64,000 bases of DNA, from assembly GCF_029395535.1 (NCBI RefSeq), contig NZ_CP113920.1, positions 2,323,642 through 2,387,641 of the forward strand, in the 5' to 3' direction. Under the pieces are notes generated by a model. It made no database searches. It was not told the origin of the DNA and saw nothing but the letters and a program-made list of their open reading frames with translations. Shown here piece after piece: positions 63,462-64,000 of the stretch. Made by a program: the position numbers and the translations under genes. Origin of the DNA: Bifidobacterium sp. ESL0732. GTDB lineage: Bacteria; Actinomycetota; Actinomycetes; Actinomycetales; Bifidobacteriaceae. Within the stretch, counting starts at the first letter, position 1. Each line of letters begins with the position of its first letter.

Positions 63462-63596
63462 TCAGACAGCCAGGTTCTTGCGGCCCTTGGCGCGACGGCG
63501 GTTCAGTACCGCGCGGCCGGCGCGGGTACGCATGCGAGCGCGGAATCCGTGCTTCATGTGGCGACGACGGTTATTCGGTTGGAATGTCCTCTTCAT
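63462..63596 (-). CDS. rpmH: Ribosomal protein bL34
   Basis: The 44-residue protein starts [20 protein letters not shown] and ends KGRKNLAV, as in all bL34 proteins. The ATG at 63596 has GGGAG upstream; the longer frame to 63644 is not used. It is the first gene of the leftward operon and lies beside the origin. Confidence 0.97.
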   Translation of the reverse strand: MKRTFQPNNRRRHMKHGFRARMRTRAGRAVLNRRRAKGRKNLAV

Positions 63597-64000
63597 AATA
63601 TGCTCCCGGTTTGTTTTTAGCCATGCAAAGGCATGGCTCCTCATGAGTCAAGCTCTACCAAATTACTCTCACCCCTAGTCCCAAGTCAAACCGAGCGAAT
63701 TTCACTAGTTAAATGTGGATAACTTATCGCGCATCTTCACAATTGAAAACATTTGTGGTACCGCCTACAAAGGGTTGAGATTAAGCCGTTTGCGGCCGCA
63801 AAGTTATCCACAAATTACATTGATGTTATTCACATTTCAATGTTTCCAACACGCAAGACGGTGGATAACTTTTCTATAGGTCGGAGTACATATAGATTAT
63901 TGCATCGCGGAAGTCAGCAGTGTGGTGCCACATTGAATCGATTCTGGCGCGATGGACAAGGCATCGTTGCCGGAAACATACGAAGAAACTAGGAAAGAGC
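63597..64000. other. DnaA-box cluster C in the rpmH-dnaA intergenic region
   Basis: Two perfect boxes, TGTGGATAA (63714-63722) and TTATCCACA (63804-63812), and two near matches, TTATTCACA (63826-63834) and GGTGGATAA (63860-63868), lie upstream of what should be dnaA. The window ends with GAAAGAGC, which may be part of the dnaA leader; no dnaA codons are visible. The region should also hold the rpmH promoter. Confidence 0.75.

Noticed and set aside
63753..63992. A 79-codon plus-strand frame in the last 250 bases
   Set aside because: It spans DnaA boxes, has no ribosome site and ends before the window edge, so it is not the dnaA start.

Overview
The window is a high-GC Gram-positive chromosome and fits Bifidobacterium. 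Supporting genes are a GH36 alpha-galactosidase, a GH42 beta-galactosidase, the FhaA-FhaB-PstP-RodA-PbpA-PknA-PknB cell-wall/signalling operon, CrgA, a class E sortase, and the near-origin block trxB-parB-parA-rsmG-jag-yidC-yidD-rnpA-rpmH, in the order usual beside dnaA. The species cannot be fixed from sequence alone. The last 400 bases hold DnaA boxes and no complete gene, so dnaA probably begins just past the right edge.

Layout. 1-4404: alpha-galactoside locus with a divergent MFS transporter, GH36 enzyme and LacI regulator, plus two identical LacI-type operators. 4660-14250: mixed metabolism (RelE-type toxin-antitoxin pair, LOG-family enzyme, ketopantoate reductase-like protein, DUF3995 membrane protein, MalY/PatB-type C-S lyase, serine hydrolase, S9 peptidase). 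14424-26402: defence-like island with a C5 cytosine methyltransferase bearing an N-terminal HTH and an SsoII-type operator, convergent McrC- and McrB-like genes, a DUF3800 fragment, two giant paralogous zinc-ribbon/PASTA-like membrane proteins, and an AlbA_2/Schlafen-type regulator preceded by three 10-bp repeats. 26543-33182: beta-galactosidase, POT-family transporter, AraC regulator and an orphan lipoprotein binding protein. 33386-34895: DUF4143 AAA ATPase between a phased 23-nt repeat array and a 51-nt repeat array. 34996-45043: seven-gene operon for elongation/division and Ser/Thr signalling, mostly with ATGA overlaps. 45339-50621: class C sortase and two pilin genes. 50912-51438: a DnaA-box-rich, AT-rich segment resembling a replication origin. 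51564-63596: origin-proximal housekeeping genes and the parABS system.

How the parts work together. The kinases PknA/PknB, the phosphatase PstP and the two FHA proteins form a phosphorylation circuit co-transcribed with the RodA-PBP pair that builds the wall. SrtC assembles the pilins and SrtE probably anchors other surface proteins. ParA/ParB act on six perfect and one degenerate parS sites at 57.3-60.7 kb. Four of the perfect sites lie inside coding sequence (three in parB, one in jag), where they encode the peptide NVSRET.

The most unusual signals are: (1) the 23-nt repeat array abutting the DUF4143 ATPase start codon, and the 51-nt downstream repeats that also read as a 17-residue peptide repeat in another frame; (2) three separate DnaA-box clusters over 13 kb; (3) parS written into parB and jag; (4) the near-match of the methyltransferase operator to the M.SsoII operator although the neighbouring nuclease genes are McrBC/LlaJI-like; (5) the tandem zinc-ribbon/PASTA-like proteins; (6) a 281-bp element with 22-bp terminal inverted repeats between rsmG and jag. 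All calls come from reading the sequence; no database search or folding calculation was run.
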